Positions 31,243-45,167 of a DNA stretch of 64,000 bases are shown in pieces. The position numbers and the translations under genes were made by a program. The notes below the pieces were generated by a model. That model ran no database searches and was not told the DNA's origin. It saw only the letters and a list, made by a program, of their open reading frames with translations. Each line of letters opens with the position of its first letter. Position 1 is the stretch's first letter. This DNA is from Cenococcum geophilum 1.58 (taxonomy: Eukaryota; Ascomycota; Dothideomycetes; Gloniales; Gloniaceae), in the NCBI GenBank assembly GCA_001692895.1, contig KV748176.1:2976001-3040000 (forward strand), read 5' to 3'.

Positions 31243-31443
31243 GTATTGGACTTATAAGGGGATATCACGTAGCTACGGTTCGTAGATAGTATAATATTTA
31301 TTAATTGTATATTTTCTTTCATTAGGAAGGGCGAAGAGCTTAAGGCTCCTCGCCACGCTAGCGCCGCGGCGACACGTGACGGCAACTTGCCCCACGTGAC
31401 GGCAATTTGCCTTATATGGTGGCAATTTGCCCTATTCCTAACA
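31243..31443 (-). repeat. 5' LTR of the copia element
   Basis: 201 bp, less mutated in its centre than the 3' LTR (CACGTGACGGCAACTTGCC retained). Followed by the duplication AACTT. Confidence 0.9.
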
Positions 31444-31448
31444 AACTT

Positions 31449-31692
31449 TAAGCCGCTTAAACAAGCTATTATCGCGACCGTAATATCCTTTTACTACCCT
31501 TAAGAGTTCTTCTTTTAAATTAAGCTAATTAATTATATAGCTTATATTAAGTTAGAATGTAGATTTAATAGAGTTTAATCGCCTAGTAAGCTTTATAGTA
31601 GTATTATATAGCTTCCTTTAAAAAGTATAACTAGTAAACTTCTGCTATAAAGTCTTATTAATTCTCTAAAGAACCTTACGATTATATATTAC
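31449..31692. mobile_element. Element O, second segment
   Basis: Host sequence between the copia and X1 insertions. The + frame continues from the first segment across the AACTT site (FKPLKQAIIATVISFYYP), which supports both the junction and the idea that O once coded on +. Confidence 0.5.
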
Positions 31693-32042
31693 TGTTACGG
31701 GACATACCCTATAATACCTTATATACGTTTACCTATTTCCACTAACTTAATAACTAAAGACTAACTATAAGATGGCAATTTAACGGCAATCTGCTATATT
31801 CTGCTATATTCTGCCAAGTTTTACTAACTCTTACTAAGTTCTACTAGGACTACTTCCTAAATCCTATTTTACTCTATATACGTATTAATTAAGTAACTAA
31901 GCTAATAATATATACCCTTTCTTTCCGTTTTCTTACCTTCTTTTCTTATATAACGTCTTAACCTCCTTATATAGTTTATATATATAGCTTAATAATATCT
32001 ACCTTGCTATATATTGTCGCCGCTTATACTTACTCTATAATA
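31693..32042 (+). repeat. 5' LTR of X1
   Basis: 350 bp, TGTTACGGGACATACCC to CTTACTCTATAATA. It is the same family as 45168-45517 and the split LTR 33663-39962 (both inverted) and 52261-52631. Confidence 0.92.
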
Positions 32043-32075
32043 CTATATTGCGTTAACTACCTATACTATTATTAA

Positions 32076-33662
32076 AATGCAGAACGTACCTAAAGCTCCT
32101 ATAACGGCAGCTAATATACTTGCCGTGCTTAACGAGTAGATAGTAGGTTTATAGACGTCCTTTATAAACTCCCTCGCAGAATAAAAGGTCTAACACTAAT
32201 AATTAATTAAAGCCCTCTAAGAAGAAATTTGTATTTTTAAAATACTTATACTAGGGCCCTAAGATTAAACACTATTTCTAGAGGCCTATATACGGAACGC
32301 GAGCCCTAAACTAGTAGTAGTTATTTACTTTAAATTAACTACTATACTGTAACGATCTAAGAAACTACTAGACCCCCTAGTATTTACTAATAAATAATAA
32401 AAGCTTTAGTTATTTCTAAGCTAGCTTAAAAATAAGCTAACTAGTAACGCTAATTAACTCTATTACGCCTTAAGTTAATAAGGAGAAGAAGTAGTTAACC
32501 TTATTAAATCTCTCTAGCCGAACTTAGTATAAAGCCTAGTTGTACTTTTTAAAGCTATATATAGTAACCTAAACCGCTAAGCTATTGCTTAGAGGAAAAT
32601 AAACTATATAGCTTAAGGAACGAAAGGTTTTTTAGTATACTTCTCCAAATTTAGCCGTTACGTAAGGGAAACTGGCTAGAACAACTCTATACTAATTAAT
32701 AGCCTTATTAAGTCCCTAAGCCCTAAACTAAAAACCTCCCTAATAGGTATAGACCTACTAGGAGCCCTTAATACCTATATAAACGTTATTAATAAACTGT
32801 ATAATAATATACTACGCCTAATACTAAAGCCCGCCCCTTAATACAATATAGCAACCCCGTAAATATTTACTAAGTTATTATCTTAGCCTAAGCACCCTAA
32901 CGCCATAGATATTAATACTGGAATTCTAAAGTATGCCCTACTAAGGTTCTTTAAACGGGAAAGACGTATTAAGCTAGGCCTCTACTTTAAGTGTTAAAGT
33001 AAGGACTATATCTTAAAATACTGTCTTATCCCCCTACCTATACCCTAAAACAATTTATAAACGGCTAATTTTAGTAATTATCTACCGCGCCTAACCTTAA
33101 GTTATTGCTTATAGCCTTCCTTATCTGGTTCTAGCCCTATACCTAGTAAGTACTACTTATAAGGGCGAAGCTATAATTAATACGCTATAAGAACTCCGCC
33201 CTAATCGCCTTTAAAAGGAAGGTTTTAGAGCTAAGTCGCTCTCTAGGACGGCTCTGCCTTAGAATTTTATTAAATGCTTTAGATATTACGAACTCTAAGT
33301 CTTAGAACTATAGTATAACCGTTAACTACCGCCTTTAGTGAGGTAATTAGTGGGCTAATACTTGGGTTCTAATTGGTATAGGAGCTAGTAGTATAGAATT
33401 TATTAATAAGATCTTTATATAAGATAATAGTTTTACCTTAACCCCTCTTAACTAGCATATTAATATATTTGGATTTAATAGTAAACGCATAATCTTAGGC
33501 CGAATTACCTATATAGTATACCTAAGACTCTAATACCTAAACCATAAAGAATTCATTAGACTCTTTATTACCACCCTAGGTTACTTAATAATCCTTAAAT
33601 AACTATAGATAAAGCTATATAAGGTTACTATTAATTAAGACAACTTTAAGCTTTTATTTACC
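32076..33662 (+). pseudogene. X1 gag and protease relic
   Basis: Starts at an ATG (32076; MQNVPKAPITAANILAVLNE). The mid part resembles Ty3/gypsy gag, followed near 32940-33010 by a zinc-knuckle-like run (RRIKLGLYFKCQSKDYILKY). The retroviral-type protease lies near 33360-33660 (ASSIEFINKIFIQDNSFTL, then NIFGFNSKRIILGRITYIV). The protease is cut by the X2 insertion at 33662/45518. Gln codons have become stops throughout. Confidence 0.7.
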
Positions 33663-33794
33663 TATTGTGGAGTAAGTATAAGCGACGATAATATATAGCA
33701 GAGTAGATATTATTAAGCTATATATATAAACTATATAATAAAATTAAGACGTTGCATAAGGAAAAAATGTAGGAAAATGGGAAGAAAGGGTATA

Positions 33795-34037
33795 TATTAC
33801 AGCACTAATAAATATTAGTAGATTATGGCGGATAGTTATAGATAGTCGCAGACAGTTTTATATAGTTTTAAATAGTTACCGTTACGTGACCAGAGGATCG
33901 TATATAATATTAAGCGGCGCCACCTTCCGTTTCCTTTCCTTTTTCTAGCTTTAGATCTTCATTTATAGACTACTAATTGTATAGGCTTACGCGTCCCTCT
34001 TACCATACTCGTGCCTTAATTAACTAAGTCGCTAATA
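33795..34037 (+). repeat. 5' LTR of Y
   Basis: 243 bp, starting TATTACAGCA (TG changed to TA) and ending GTCGCTAATA. It has more RIP transitions than the 3' copy. Confidence 0.93.
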
Positions 34038-34202
34038 TTATCTAAAGCTATACTACCTCTTCTTCTTAGGAGGGAATTTAAAAATATTTATAGACTATAA
34101 ATAAGAATAGAACATAGAAGTAGACCTAAAGACTATTACTAGAACTTAAAGAATAAAACAGAACTAAAAGAATAGAAAAGAATAACAAGATTTATAAAAC
34201 AT

Positions 34203-35370
34203 GTACAAACCAGAACCCCTACAGAATTCTACTAGAAATTACCCTAATAACTATATTACAATACTAAGAAATATAGCAGCTGGCAAAGCAGCTATAAGAC
34301 CCTTAAATACCTCCAATAGTAAAATAGTAACTAACTTAAACTCCTAGGTAGAGCTTATAGTAGCTAATACCAAAATTAAACAACTTTAAGAGCTACTTAA
34401 AGCTAAAAAACCCCCTATACCTAGTAAAAAGTTATTAAACACCTAAAGACTTACTATAGTCCTTAAGGCTCTAGCCTAATATATAGCATTAGCATTATCG
34501 CGGTCCGTAAAGGTTATAAACCCCCTATTACTTACAAACAGAACTAACCCTATATTTAATAATTAGAAGCTTTAATTATAGAATAAGCTTAAAGTTAATA
34601 TAGACCACTTCCTTACTACTTAAGCTAAAATAGCCTATGTCTTTAGCCGTACTAATAGGGATATATAGACGTACCTATATCCTTAGTACGCATAGGACTT
34701 AATAAATCCCTTCCTCTCTAAAGAAGAGATAATTATCTACCTATCTTCTATTTATAAGGATCCCTTTAAAGTATAAAATACCTAACTTAATTATAAAAGC
34801 CTAAATATAAAAACAATAGAGACCTTTTTAGCCTTTTAGACCCGCTTTCTGTACCTAGCCGGCTAGGCCTAAATTCCCCAGGAAGATTTAATACTAGACC
34901 TATTTAATAAGCTTACCCTAGACCTACAGCGAGCCGTACTATTAGTTTTTACTACTATATAAACGCTAAAGGAACTTATAAACTAGTGCTTAGCTATTAA
35001 CTAAGGCCTCCATTAAATTAAGGTATGTGCTAAATAGTATAAAGCTAGAAACCCTTTAAATCAGACTATAAGTAATATAAGAACGGCCCATAATACCCCA
35101 GCACAATCGGCAACCCCTATAGTACCACCTATATAGCCCGCCGCCAATTTAGTAGCTAATCCTACTATAGGTCTAGCAAATGCTCGGCTTATATATAGCA
35201 ACCCCTATATATAGGCCCTTAGTAATTAAGGAGCTTACTTTTTTTATAGTTAGAAAGGTTATTATATAAAGAATTGCCTAATAGGTATAAAAGCGAACAA
35301 GGTTTTGTTAATCTAGGAGGATAGCACGGAGTCAGAAAAAGAGGAACCTTAGAGGAAGACTCCTCTTTAG
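34203..35370 (+). pseudogene. Y gag relic
   Basis: Reads as a fungal Ty3/gypsy gag: AYVFSRTNRDI*TYLYP, then DPFKVQNTQLNYKSLN, then FLYLAGQAQIPQEDLILD (some residues shown restored from TAA/TAG by reading through). A CCHC-type knuckle would follow near 35230-35290. Many in-frame stops. Confidence 0.75.
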
Positions 35371-35399
35371 GGTTAAAAGGGATTAATATATTAGATATT

Positions 35400-38300
35400 A
35401 ATCTAGGTTAGCTAGTTAGTAAAAAAAGCTACACTATCCCTTATATTTTATTCTATAATAAATACCAAGTTTTAATCTCTGCTTTAGCTAACTCTAAAGC
35501 AAATACCTTTACCTTAATAGATACCCAGTATGCTATAAAGCTGGCTAACTTTCTAAATATACCTATTAAAGAACTGCCTAAACTAATTCCTATTTACGGG
35601 TATAACGGGCGGATAGGGCCACCTATTACAACTATCTTGCGGATTTATTTCCGTGTTAATAGACAAAGGTAGTATAACGTCCCCTTCCTTATTATGGACC
35701 TAAGTAGCTATAATATAATCTTAGGGCAAAAATAGCTAGCCTATTTAGGCTTATAGCTTAATATATAAAGTAGATAGCTTATCTAGCCTAAAACTATACC
35801 CCTAACTCTCCCTTTATAAAAGAAATTAGCATTACTATAGAAAACCTTATATAGCCCTAGATTAATACTATTTACTAGGCCGATGCTATGCGTAAGGACT
35901 AGGCCTTTAAGAAAGATATATAGCTTAATTCGCAACGGATCTGTATACTATATCGCCCCTAAACTACCTATATTACGCTACCCATATTAAAGACCTAGGA
36001 AGTTAGTAGTGACCTAAAAAAGCCCCTTATAGAGAGCTTAGGCCCTATATAGCTATAAAAAACAGTAAGGGATATTAGACGTTATACTAAACTAATAGAT
36101 TAAAGGGAAAATCTACGGAAAATAGAATAGGAGCTAAGAAAGATTATAAACCCTAAACTATAAAAGATAGTCCGGAAAACGGCTATAAGGAAACTAGTAG
36201 ACCTCCCACTAGTTAATATCTACTATATTAGTGCCGTAGGATTTTACTAGAACTTAGTTTAGCCTAATACTATCGCCTTTATAACGAGCTTATACGAAAT
36301 TAATTAAATAATTAAGGAAAAGGGAAGGGAGCTTAGCGGATAAAAAAGCGAGCTTATAAATAAGGAACTAGTAGAATAAAAGCTGCCCTATTAATACCAG
36401 AAATTTAAAGATATATTCTCTAAAGTAGTGTCTAATATACTTCTACCTTACTAACCGTATAACTATAAGATTAAGATTAAGCAGGGCAAGAAAAATACCC
36501 TTAGCTTTAGCCCCCTTTATAAGCAATCTATTACCGAATTATAGGCTATAAAGCAGTATCTTATTAATAACCTAAATAAGGGCTTTATTAATCCTAGATA
36601 AGCCCCTTTTACCTCGCCTATTTTCTTTATTAAAAAGCTAAATAGAGGACTCTGCTTCTGTATTAACTACTATAAGCTAAATAATATAACCCGTAAGGAC
36701 CACTATCCGCTACCCCTACTTAATAAAACTCTAGCCTAAATAAGTAGAGCTAAAGTCTTTATAAAGCTTAATATCTACTAGGCCTTTTACTAAATTAGGA
36801 TAAACCCTAGGTCTAAAAATATTATTATATTTTAGACCTATTACGGAACGTATAAATATAAGGTACTCCCTTTTAGACTAACTAATAGACTAGCTACGTA
36901 CTAGCGGTATATAAACGATATACTCTTTAATTACCTTAACGACTTCTATACGGCCTATTTAGATAATATTATAATCTACTCTAAGAACGAGCTAGAATAC
37001 GAGGAGTATATCTATAAGGTCCTATAACGGCTCCGCAAGGATAGCCTTTAGGTTAATATTAAGAAGTTAGAGTTTAGTGTTAAGCGTATAAAGTACCTAG
37101 GTTTTATTATTAGTATAAACGGAATTAAAACCGACCCAGAGAAGACGGCCGTAATTAACTAGTAGGCACTCCCACGGACCGTAAAGGGGGTATAATTATT
37201 TTTAGGTTTTTATAACTTCTACTAACGCTTTATTAAGAACTATAGCAAAATCGCCTAGCCTCTTAACCGTCTTACTAGAAAAGACTAGCCCTTTTACTTT
37301 AACGCTATATATAAGCAGGCCTTTAATAAGCTTAAGAAACGGCTAGTATCGGCTCCCCTACTTACCTATTTTGACCTAAAACGGCCTTTAATACTAGAAA
37401 CTAATGCCTTAGACAGCGTAATAGCTAGTATTTTTTCCTAAAAGCAACTGGACGGAGAGTGGCACCCTATTATATACTATTTAAAGACTATAATAGATAC
37501 TAAGCTAAACTACTATATCTATAATAAAGAAATGCTAGCTATTATCTNTAGCTTNTAGCACTNGNNTATANAGCTAGAGGGNACCCCTAAGCNNATTAAG
37601 GTAGTTTNAGATTATAAGGCCCTAGAATACTTTATAATAACTAAGGCCCTTACAGCCTAGCAGGCACGCTAGGTAAATACCCTATCTTAGTTTAACTTCT
37701 TAATTATATATAGGCTAGGCGCTATAAACCATATAGACGCTTTTATAAGGCGTAAGTAAAACCTAAATAACTAGACGGCTATAAAGATCTTATTATAGAC
37801 CTAGACGCTACTATAACTAGAATACCTTAACCCCTAAATATGGGCAGAACTAAGCACGGACTCCTTAGGCGCTAAGATATATCCTATTAACTCCTCTAAA
37901 CTTGACCTTATTAATAAACTACTATAGGCTAACTAAATAAACCCCTCTCTATAGGAGTACTATAAAAAGATAAGGAACGTTACTAGCCTATAGTCCTTTA
38001 AAAACGGACTACTTAAGCACTAAGAACGGCTAGTAGTAGCTAAGAAATAGAACTTACAAACTCGGCTTATTGCCAAAGCTTATACCTAGGTCTCTATAGC
38101 CTACCCTAAAAAAAAATAAGACCTATAAGATTATTAGTAACCGCTATTACTAGCCTAAAATAGTTATAAATATTAACCGCTATATACGGAACTATAACAA
38201 CTGCTATAGATTTATAATTCTACGAGATAAGACCCTAGGATTATTAAAACCACTCCTAATACCAGAACGCCCCTAGTAGTATATCTTTATAGACTTTTAT

Positions 38301-39420
38301 AAACTACCTACGGACAGTAACGGATACGATATAGTTATAATCTTAGTTAACCGCTTTAGCAAACGCCCGTTCTTAATCCCCTATTATAAGAATATTAATG
38401 TTAAAGAGGCGGCTTAACTATATATCTATTACGTCTACCAAATTTATAGACTACTAGATACTATTATATCCGATTATAGGCTGTAATTTATTTCGGCTTT
38501 CTAGAATAAGTTTACCTAGATCTTAAGTATTAAGCTAAAGCTTTCTACAGCATACTACCCCTAGATAGATGGTTAGACGGAAATTATAAATTAATACTTA
38601 AACCAAAGACTTCGGCCCTTCGTTAACTACTTCTAAGATAACTAGGCCGAACTACTACCCCTAATAAACTACGCCCAAGCGACCCTACCTTACGACTCTA
38701 TAGGATTTGCCCCTATCTAGCTAGAAATAAGCTACTTACCCCATACAAGCTTTAACTGGGAAAAACTAGAAGGACTCTAGACCATACGCGAAAAACTATC
38801 TTAGGAGGAAGCTTAGTAGTACGCTAAGCGCTTAGAAGAAGCTTAGACAGTAGCCTATATAAATCTAGAAAAGGCCCAGAAATTAATATAATAGTAGGCG
38901 AATAAGTATAGGTAAGAGCCTGACTTTACCGTAGAAGATATAGTCTAGGTTATAATAAAGAACTAAAAGACGGAACAACCTAGCCGTAAGCTAGACTATT
39001 AGATGGCAGGACCGTATAAAGTTCTTAAAAAGATAGGCAATGCGTATAAAGTAAAGCTCCTAGATTTAATTAAAGTTCACCCTATTTTCTCTTTAGATAA
39101 ACTACAGAAAGCCGCAAACGACTTATTACCTAGATAAAAGAATAAACCTCCCCTACCGATCTAAGTTAATAGCGACGACGAATGGGAAATTAAAGAAATA
39201 CTGGCCTATAAGCTTATAAGAAGAACGTTAAAATATTATATTAGTTGGAAAGGGTACAACCCAGACCCCACTTAGTACCCTATATAGAACTTTATAGGTA
39301 GTCCCCATAAGCTTTAGGAATTTTATAGTCGTTACCCTAATAAACCCAGACCCCTAAAGTACCTTAACTAGTAGATAGAGTGCTAGAGTAGCAAAGATAA
39401 TAAGCTGCCTATTAAGTATA
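35400..39420 (+). pseudogene. Y pol relic with chromodomain
   Basis: Protease near 35500 (TLIDTQYAIKLANFL; the usual DTG/DSG active site reads DTQ). Reverse transcriptase near 36640-37100 (FCINYYKLNNIT, DHYPLPLLNKTL, YLDNIIIYSKNELEYEEY); the catalytic YLDD reads YLDN. RNase H near 37340-37620. Integrase near 38270-38600 (IFIDFYKLPTDSNGYD, LVNRFSKRPF). The chromodomain near 39180-39320 reads EWEIKEILAYKLIRR and YYISWKGYNPDPT, well preserved. Inactive. Confidence 0.85.
37548..37608. other. Cluster of ambiguous bases (N)
   Basis: About ten single or double N calls within 61 bases of the Y RNase H region. They sit among normal bases rather than as a gap run, which suggests a consensus built from disagreeing reads of different repeat copies. 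Confidence 0.95.
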
Positions 39421-39496
39421 AGGATAAGAATACCCTATAGACATAATACGGACGTATAAAGCCTAAGGGCAGGCTTTTTCGGAGGGGGGGGGGTAA

Positions 39497-39739
39497 TGTT
39501 ACGGCATTAATAGATATTGGTAGATTATAGTAGATAGTCGTAAATAGTTATAGACAGTTTTATATAGTTCTAGATAGTTGCCATTACATAACCAGAGGAT
39601 TGTATATAACGTTAAGCGGCGCTACCCTCCGTCTCCTTTCCTTTCTTTAGCTTTAGATCTTCGTTTATAGACTACTAATTGTATAGGCTTGCGCGTCCCT
39701 CTTACCGTGCTCGTGCCTCGATTGACTGAGTCGCTAATA
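39497..39739 (+). repeat. 3' LTR of Y
   Basis: 243 bp, starting TGTTACGGCATTAATAG and ending GTCGCTAATA. Preceded by a long purine tract and followed by the duplication GTATA. Confidence 0.93.
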
Positions 39740-39962
39740 GTATATATAGTTAACTTAGTTGCTTAGTTAATACGTATACAAAGTAGAATAGGATTTAGGT
39801 TATAGTCCTAGCAAAACTTAGTAGGATTTAGTAGAACTTAGCGGAATATAGTAGAATATAGCAGATTACCGTTAGATTACTACAGGTCGCGGTAAATTGC
39901 GGTCTTGTAGTTAGTAGAAATAAATAGGCGTATATAAGGTATTACGGGGGTGTTTTATAATA

Positions 39963-42900
39963 GTACCCCCCCTTTAAACTTAAGCTTCTATAAGATGGGG
40001 CTGTAGTAGTTTTAGGTAGAGTTTATAAAAGTCTTTTACAGCTTATATAAGTTCTATAGAGTTAATAGGTTCCTATAAGGGCTTAATAAAGCCTCTCTAT
40101 TTTATAAGATATATATATTAGCGTTTCCGTTTATTATACTTTATATTATTAATTCTTTTAATAAAGTACTTGTTCTTATTATCTACTTTAACTAGTAGGG
40201 GAGGGTTCTATACCTATTTAGGCAGGGGGTTTAATATAGGGGTAGTAGGGTAGAGAACTAATGTATAAAATATAGGGTGGATTTTAACTATATTAGGGAG
40301 CTTTAATTAGTAGGAGTAAGAGGAGATAACCTTCTTAACTTTATAAGGGCCAGCGTTCTTCTAATTAAGTTTCTTAGTAGGTTGTTTTATATTTAGATTT
40401 TTTATATCTAGCTAGATAAAGTTACTAATTTAATAGGCTAGTACTAGGGTTTATTTTTCATTCGCTACGACTTTATAGACGAATTAAACCTATATTATGT
40501 TATTAGTAAGGAACTATTATAGTTCCTCTATCTTTTTTATAAATTTATTTACTTCTATAACTTATAAGGCGTAATAAGCAGGGCAAGGGACGTTACTAAA
40601 GGGTTTAAAACCTATTTATAAATACTAGCCGTAGTTAACTAGGAACGGGGAGACCTTTATAGTTTCTAAAACGGAATTATTTATAGTAAACTTAATAAAT
40701 ATAAGCTAGCTAATCTAGTTATCTTATAAGTATATCGTGTATATCCGGATATACTGTTTTATTATAGCATTTATACGTTCCGTTTAACTATCTATTTCTA
40801 CTATAAATAGTAGTGCTTTAATACAGAGTTAAGTAGTTAGTTTTTTCTAAAATATAGAGATAAACTGGCTACCTTTATTAGAGATAATTGTTTTAGAGAG
40901 TTTATAGAGTTTCTATACATAATCTAGGAATAGTTAGGTAATAGTAGGTATTAATATATTAGGGCAGGCGATTAAGTGTCTTATCTTAAATAGTTAGTCT
41001 ATAACTACTATAATATTTATATAGCCCTTACTTACGAGGAGGTTAATAATAAAGTTAATTAAGATATCCTTTTATCTTTAGTCCGGAATAGGTAGTGGCT
41101 TTAGTAGGCCGTTATATGTCTTATATAAAGCTTTAGCTTATTAGTAGATATAGTAGCTAGAGATATATCTTCGTATTATATTATATATATTTAGCCAGTA
41201 ATACTCCCGTTAGAGTAGCTTTAAGGTTTTTCCTTAGCCTAGGTGGCCGGCTACTAGTAGGTTATATATATATTTAAGAAGCTTAAGCTTAAGTTTATTA
41301 TAGTTGGATATAACTAAGCGGTTCCTATAGGCTTTATATTTACTTAGAGAAATCCTTTTAGAGCATTTAATACCATTTTATATTAGCTTAAGCGTCTCTT
41401 AAATAAACTCGTTGTTTAGGTATTCGTTAGTTATAATCTATTTAATTAATTAATTAGTTATTTTAAGGACGTATACTATAATATCTTTAGTAAGAGGGTT
41501 AAATAGTTTAGGGCGAAGTAAGGTCTAATTTTGGTAAAAGCGCGCTTCTTTTAGTACTAGCGCGTCTTACGAGAATTAGGTTAGGGTATTAGGCTTTTAG
41601 CCTTAAATACCTAGGCGGTATATAATTAAGAATTAAAAATAGGATAGGTATTTTAACTAGTAGGCCTAATGGTGGCTTAGCTGTTTTATAGTTATAAAGT
41701 ATTATAGGTTCTTATAGTCGCTAAGGACCTTAATAAAGAATTTAGCGCCTTCTAATTTGGGTCGCTATTGTTTAAAATATCTAATAATAGCTAATAATTC
41801 TTTATTGTAGATTTCGTAGTTATATTTAGCTAGGCTTAGTTATTTTAAGAAGTATGCTATAGGGTGTAATACTCTATCCTCGTTATATTAAGATAGAATG
41901 CCTTTAGTAATATAGTTAGATAAGTCAGCTTTTATAACACTTATTTAGTTTAGGTTAAAGTATTAAAGTACTAGCGTAGTAGTAAATATAACCTTTAGAT
42001 AGGCAAAGGCCTTTTTACATTCCTTATTAAAGATAAAGGTTTTATCCTTTTAGGTTAAAGCTATAAGGGGTAAAACTAGGGCGGAGAAGTTATTAATAAA
42101 CCATTAATAGAAATTAGCAAATCCTATAAAGGCTCTTATATCCTTAACGTTCTTAGGTTCTTACCAGTTTATAATTACTTTAACTTTTTTTAGGTCTATT
42201 TATATGCTATTTATAAAGATAAGAGGTTTAAGGTATAGGACTTCCATTTTATAGAACTTATATTTATCTATATTTAATTATAAACAAGCTCTATATAAGG
42301 CTTATAAAATAAGGTTAACATATTTTTAGTATTTGGTTAGGTTATTACTATATATTAAAATATCGTTAATATAAGTGGTATAGAAGATATTTAGGCAAGA
42401 ACGTAGGGTATTATTTACATAATGTTAAAATAAGCTTGGGGTATTTATAAGGCTAGATAGTATTACTAAGTATTTAAATAATCTATACCGAGTACGAAAT
42501 GTAGTAAGCTATTTATCTCCTTTTACTATACGGAGACGATTAAATATAGAGATAATATTAAGCTTTATATAGTAGCGAGCCTTACTTAGTCGGTTTAGCG
42601 TCTTTTATATTAATAGGATCGGATATTAGTTCTTAATAGTAATGGCGTTAAGAGCTTAGTAGTCTATATAGAAGCGTAGACTACTATTAAGTTTCTTAAC
42701 GAAGATTACTAGTACGGCTATAGGCGACAAACTTGCTTTAATAAATCCTTTACTTAGGTTTTCGTCTAAATACTTTTATAGCACTTAGAGTTTATTTTAG
42801 AATATTCTATATAGGGGTCTAAATCTAGGCTGCTTTCCTTCTTTAAGTATAATCTTATAGTTATATAGTCGGTATTCCAGTAGCTTATTAGCTTCCTTTT

Positions 42901-45167
42901 ATAAGAATGCATTTAGGCAGTAATAATACTCTACTAGTACCTTTGTGGTAGGGTGGTGTGCTTCTTTAGTACTAAGGCCTTCTTAATATCGGCTATTATA
43001 ATAGCGAAGATCGTATACTTAGGTTTCTTGGCAAGTTACACTAGTAGGGTAGCTCTAATTATGTGGATATCTAGAGTATTAAGCTTACTTAGGCCGTCTA
43101 TAGTTTCTTACGTAAATTCTTATTCGGCTTTAGGTTTAGTATTAGATACGGAGTTAGTATTAGATTTAGGTTTAGGTTCTTTAAGTAATCTTTTTATTAT
43201 AGGATACTAGTTCTTCTAGTAGTTTTATATACTAAGCTTAAGATTCTACTTAGTTTAGGGCGGTATAGTGCTTAGTAATAACTTATAGAATTTAGAGGAA
43301 TTTTTAGATCCTTAGTGGATGTCGGTGGAATTCTTATATTAGTAGAATTTAGTAGAATTCCTATACTAGTAGAATCTGGTAGATTCCTTAGGCGTAAAGT
43401 AGATCTTAGTAGATTTCCTAGATTTTAGTTTAGGGTTAGAGTAGTACGTTATAGAGTATTCTTACTTATAATGCGGGGCAGTAAATAAAAGCTTAAAGTT
43501 ATCCTAATTAATGGTTACCTTATATAGCTTTATCTAAGGTTATCTAAGGATTATTAAATAACCTAGGGTAGTAATAAAAAGCCTAGTTAGTTCTTTATAG
43601 TTTAGGTATTAAAGTCTTAGGTATACTACGTAGGTAATTCGGCCTAAGATTATACGTTTACCATTAAATCTAAATATATTAATATGCTGGTTAAGGGGGG
43701 TTAAGGTAAAACTATTATCTTACGCGAAGATCTTATTAATAAATCCTATACTACTAGCTCCTGTATTAATTAGAACTTAAGCATTAGCCTATTAATTATT
43801 CTACTAAAGATAATAGTTAACAGTTATGCTATAATCCTAAGAGTTAGAGTTCGTAACGTTTAAAGTATTTAACAAGATCCTAATGTAAAGCCGTTTTAGA
43901 GAGCGACTTAGCTCTAGGACCTTCCTTTTAGAGGCAATTAGGGCGGAGTTTTTATATTATATCGGTTATAGCTTTATCCTTATAAGTAGTGCTTATTAAA
44001 TAACGTGTTAGAGCTAAATAATAATTAGGGTCGGTAAATAAGGCTTATTTAAGGCAATTAGTTGCTTATATTAGTTGCCTATTTATATATTTAGGATAGC
44101 GGTACACCACCTATACTAGTTATTTATATATATATTTAGGGCAGCGGGATAGAGTAGTAACTTAAGATATAAGCGTTGCTTCCACACTTAAAACAAAGGC
44201 CGTATTTAATACGTTATTTACGTTTAGTAAATCCTTTTAGGGCGTAAGAGAGGGTTCTAGCGTTAATATCTATAGCGTTTAGGTCTTTACGGGTCCTAGG
44301 CGGCTAGGGGGCAGAGTATTAAGGTGTATATTTTAAGGCGAGGCGTAGTATATCGTTGTATAAGCCATTAATAACATTAGTATAGGCGGTAAGGGTATCC
44401 GGCAGCTTAACTCCTATAAGGAAAGCCTTTAGTTTAGAGTTTAGGGGCTCTACTAGGCGATTAATTAAGGCGGGTTCGTTCTATTTAGTCTCTTTAGTAT
44501 AGTAGTAAGATTTGGTAAAGTATAATAGAAAGCTCTTAGAACCTTATATTATCTTATTTAGTTTTCTTTATACTATAGTAATTTAGTTAGGGTCGCTATA
44601 AGATGCTTTTAGTATAGTAACTAGTTCTTTTATAGTACTCGGCTAAAACGGGTATATAGTTTCTATAGCGCCTTCTATTAGGCGGCTTATAGCATAACAT
44701 AACTAGCTATTAGGAGTAGGGTAGCGATTAATATTACTATTTAGCTTATTTTTAAGTTAGTTAAAGAAGAAGCATAGTTTACTCCTTTTACCTAATAGGT
44801 AAGAGGATTAGGGAGACATTTGGTTAACTTTTTTTAGGGGTACTAGTTGGCAAATTTAGGGTTAAGGAGCTAGTTTTAGATATATTCTTTCCACCTAGTA
44901 TTTATAGGTTAATACTAGTAAGGATAAATAGGGGTGATAGTATAGCAGACGGTGGGTTTCGGCAGATCTCTTTAATTTTTTTTTTAGAGATTTAATTGAC
45001 TTATAATATTAGACTTTTTAATAGGTAAGGGTGTCCGTAAAAGCCTATTACAGAGTCTCTATTTGTTTAGTAAATTTAGTATATAGGTCTTTTGCAGATA
45101 TAAGGGCTTCTAGGTTGTTTTATATACTAGTTAGAACAGTATAGGGTATAGGTTTAATATAACGTAG
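39963..45167 (-). pseudogene. X2 gag-pol relic
   Basis: Reads on -. Gag lies at about 45000-44150. Protease lies around 43900-43560. Reverse transcriptase lies at about 42950-42050, reverse complement of the X1 piece at about 46000-46860. Integrase lies in about 41500-40600. The chromodomain region is at about 40190-40080 (KYFIKRINNIKYNKRKR). All frames are broken by TAA/TAG. Short + strand frames in this stretch are chance. Confidence 0.75.

Larger units (their letters stand above)
25562..31443 (-). mobile_element. Ty1/copia retrotransposon, complete
   Basis: LTRs of about 200 bp (25562-25761 and 31243-31443) start TATT(A/G)GACT and end CC(C/T)AA(T/C)A. The target duplication AACTT precedes the left (25557-25561) and follows the right (31444-31448). 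It reads on -: gag (about 30880-29300), GAG-pre-integrase near 28770, integrase (about 28600-27800), reverse transcriptase (about 27560-26400). The order with integrase before reverse transcriptase is the Ty1/copia order. Inserted in element O. Confidence 0.9.
33795..39739 (+). mobile_element. Ty3/gypsy chromovirus Y, complete, inside the X2 3' LTR
   Basis: LTRs 33795-34037 and 39497-39739, both 243 bp, T(G/A)TTAC(G/A)GCA to GTCGCTAATA. Target duplication GTATA at 33790-33794 and 39740-39744. A purine tract with a long G run (39478-39496) abuts the 3' LTR, so it reads on +. Order: gag, protease, reverse transcriptase, RNase H, integrase, chromodomain. The ambiguous bases of the window lie in its RNase H region. 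Confidence 0.94.

Noticed and set aside
42953-43210. 85-codon open frame on +
   Set aside because: It lies opposite to the X2 pol relic, which reads on -. It is a chance frame in RIP-altered sequence.
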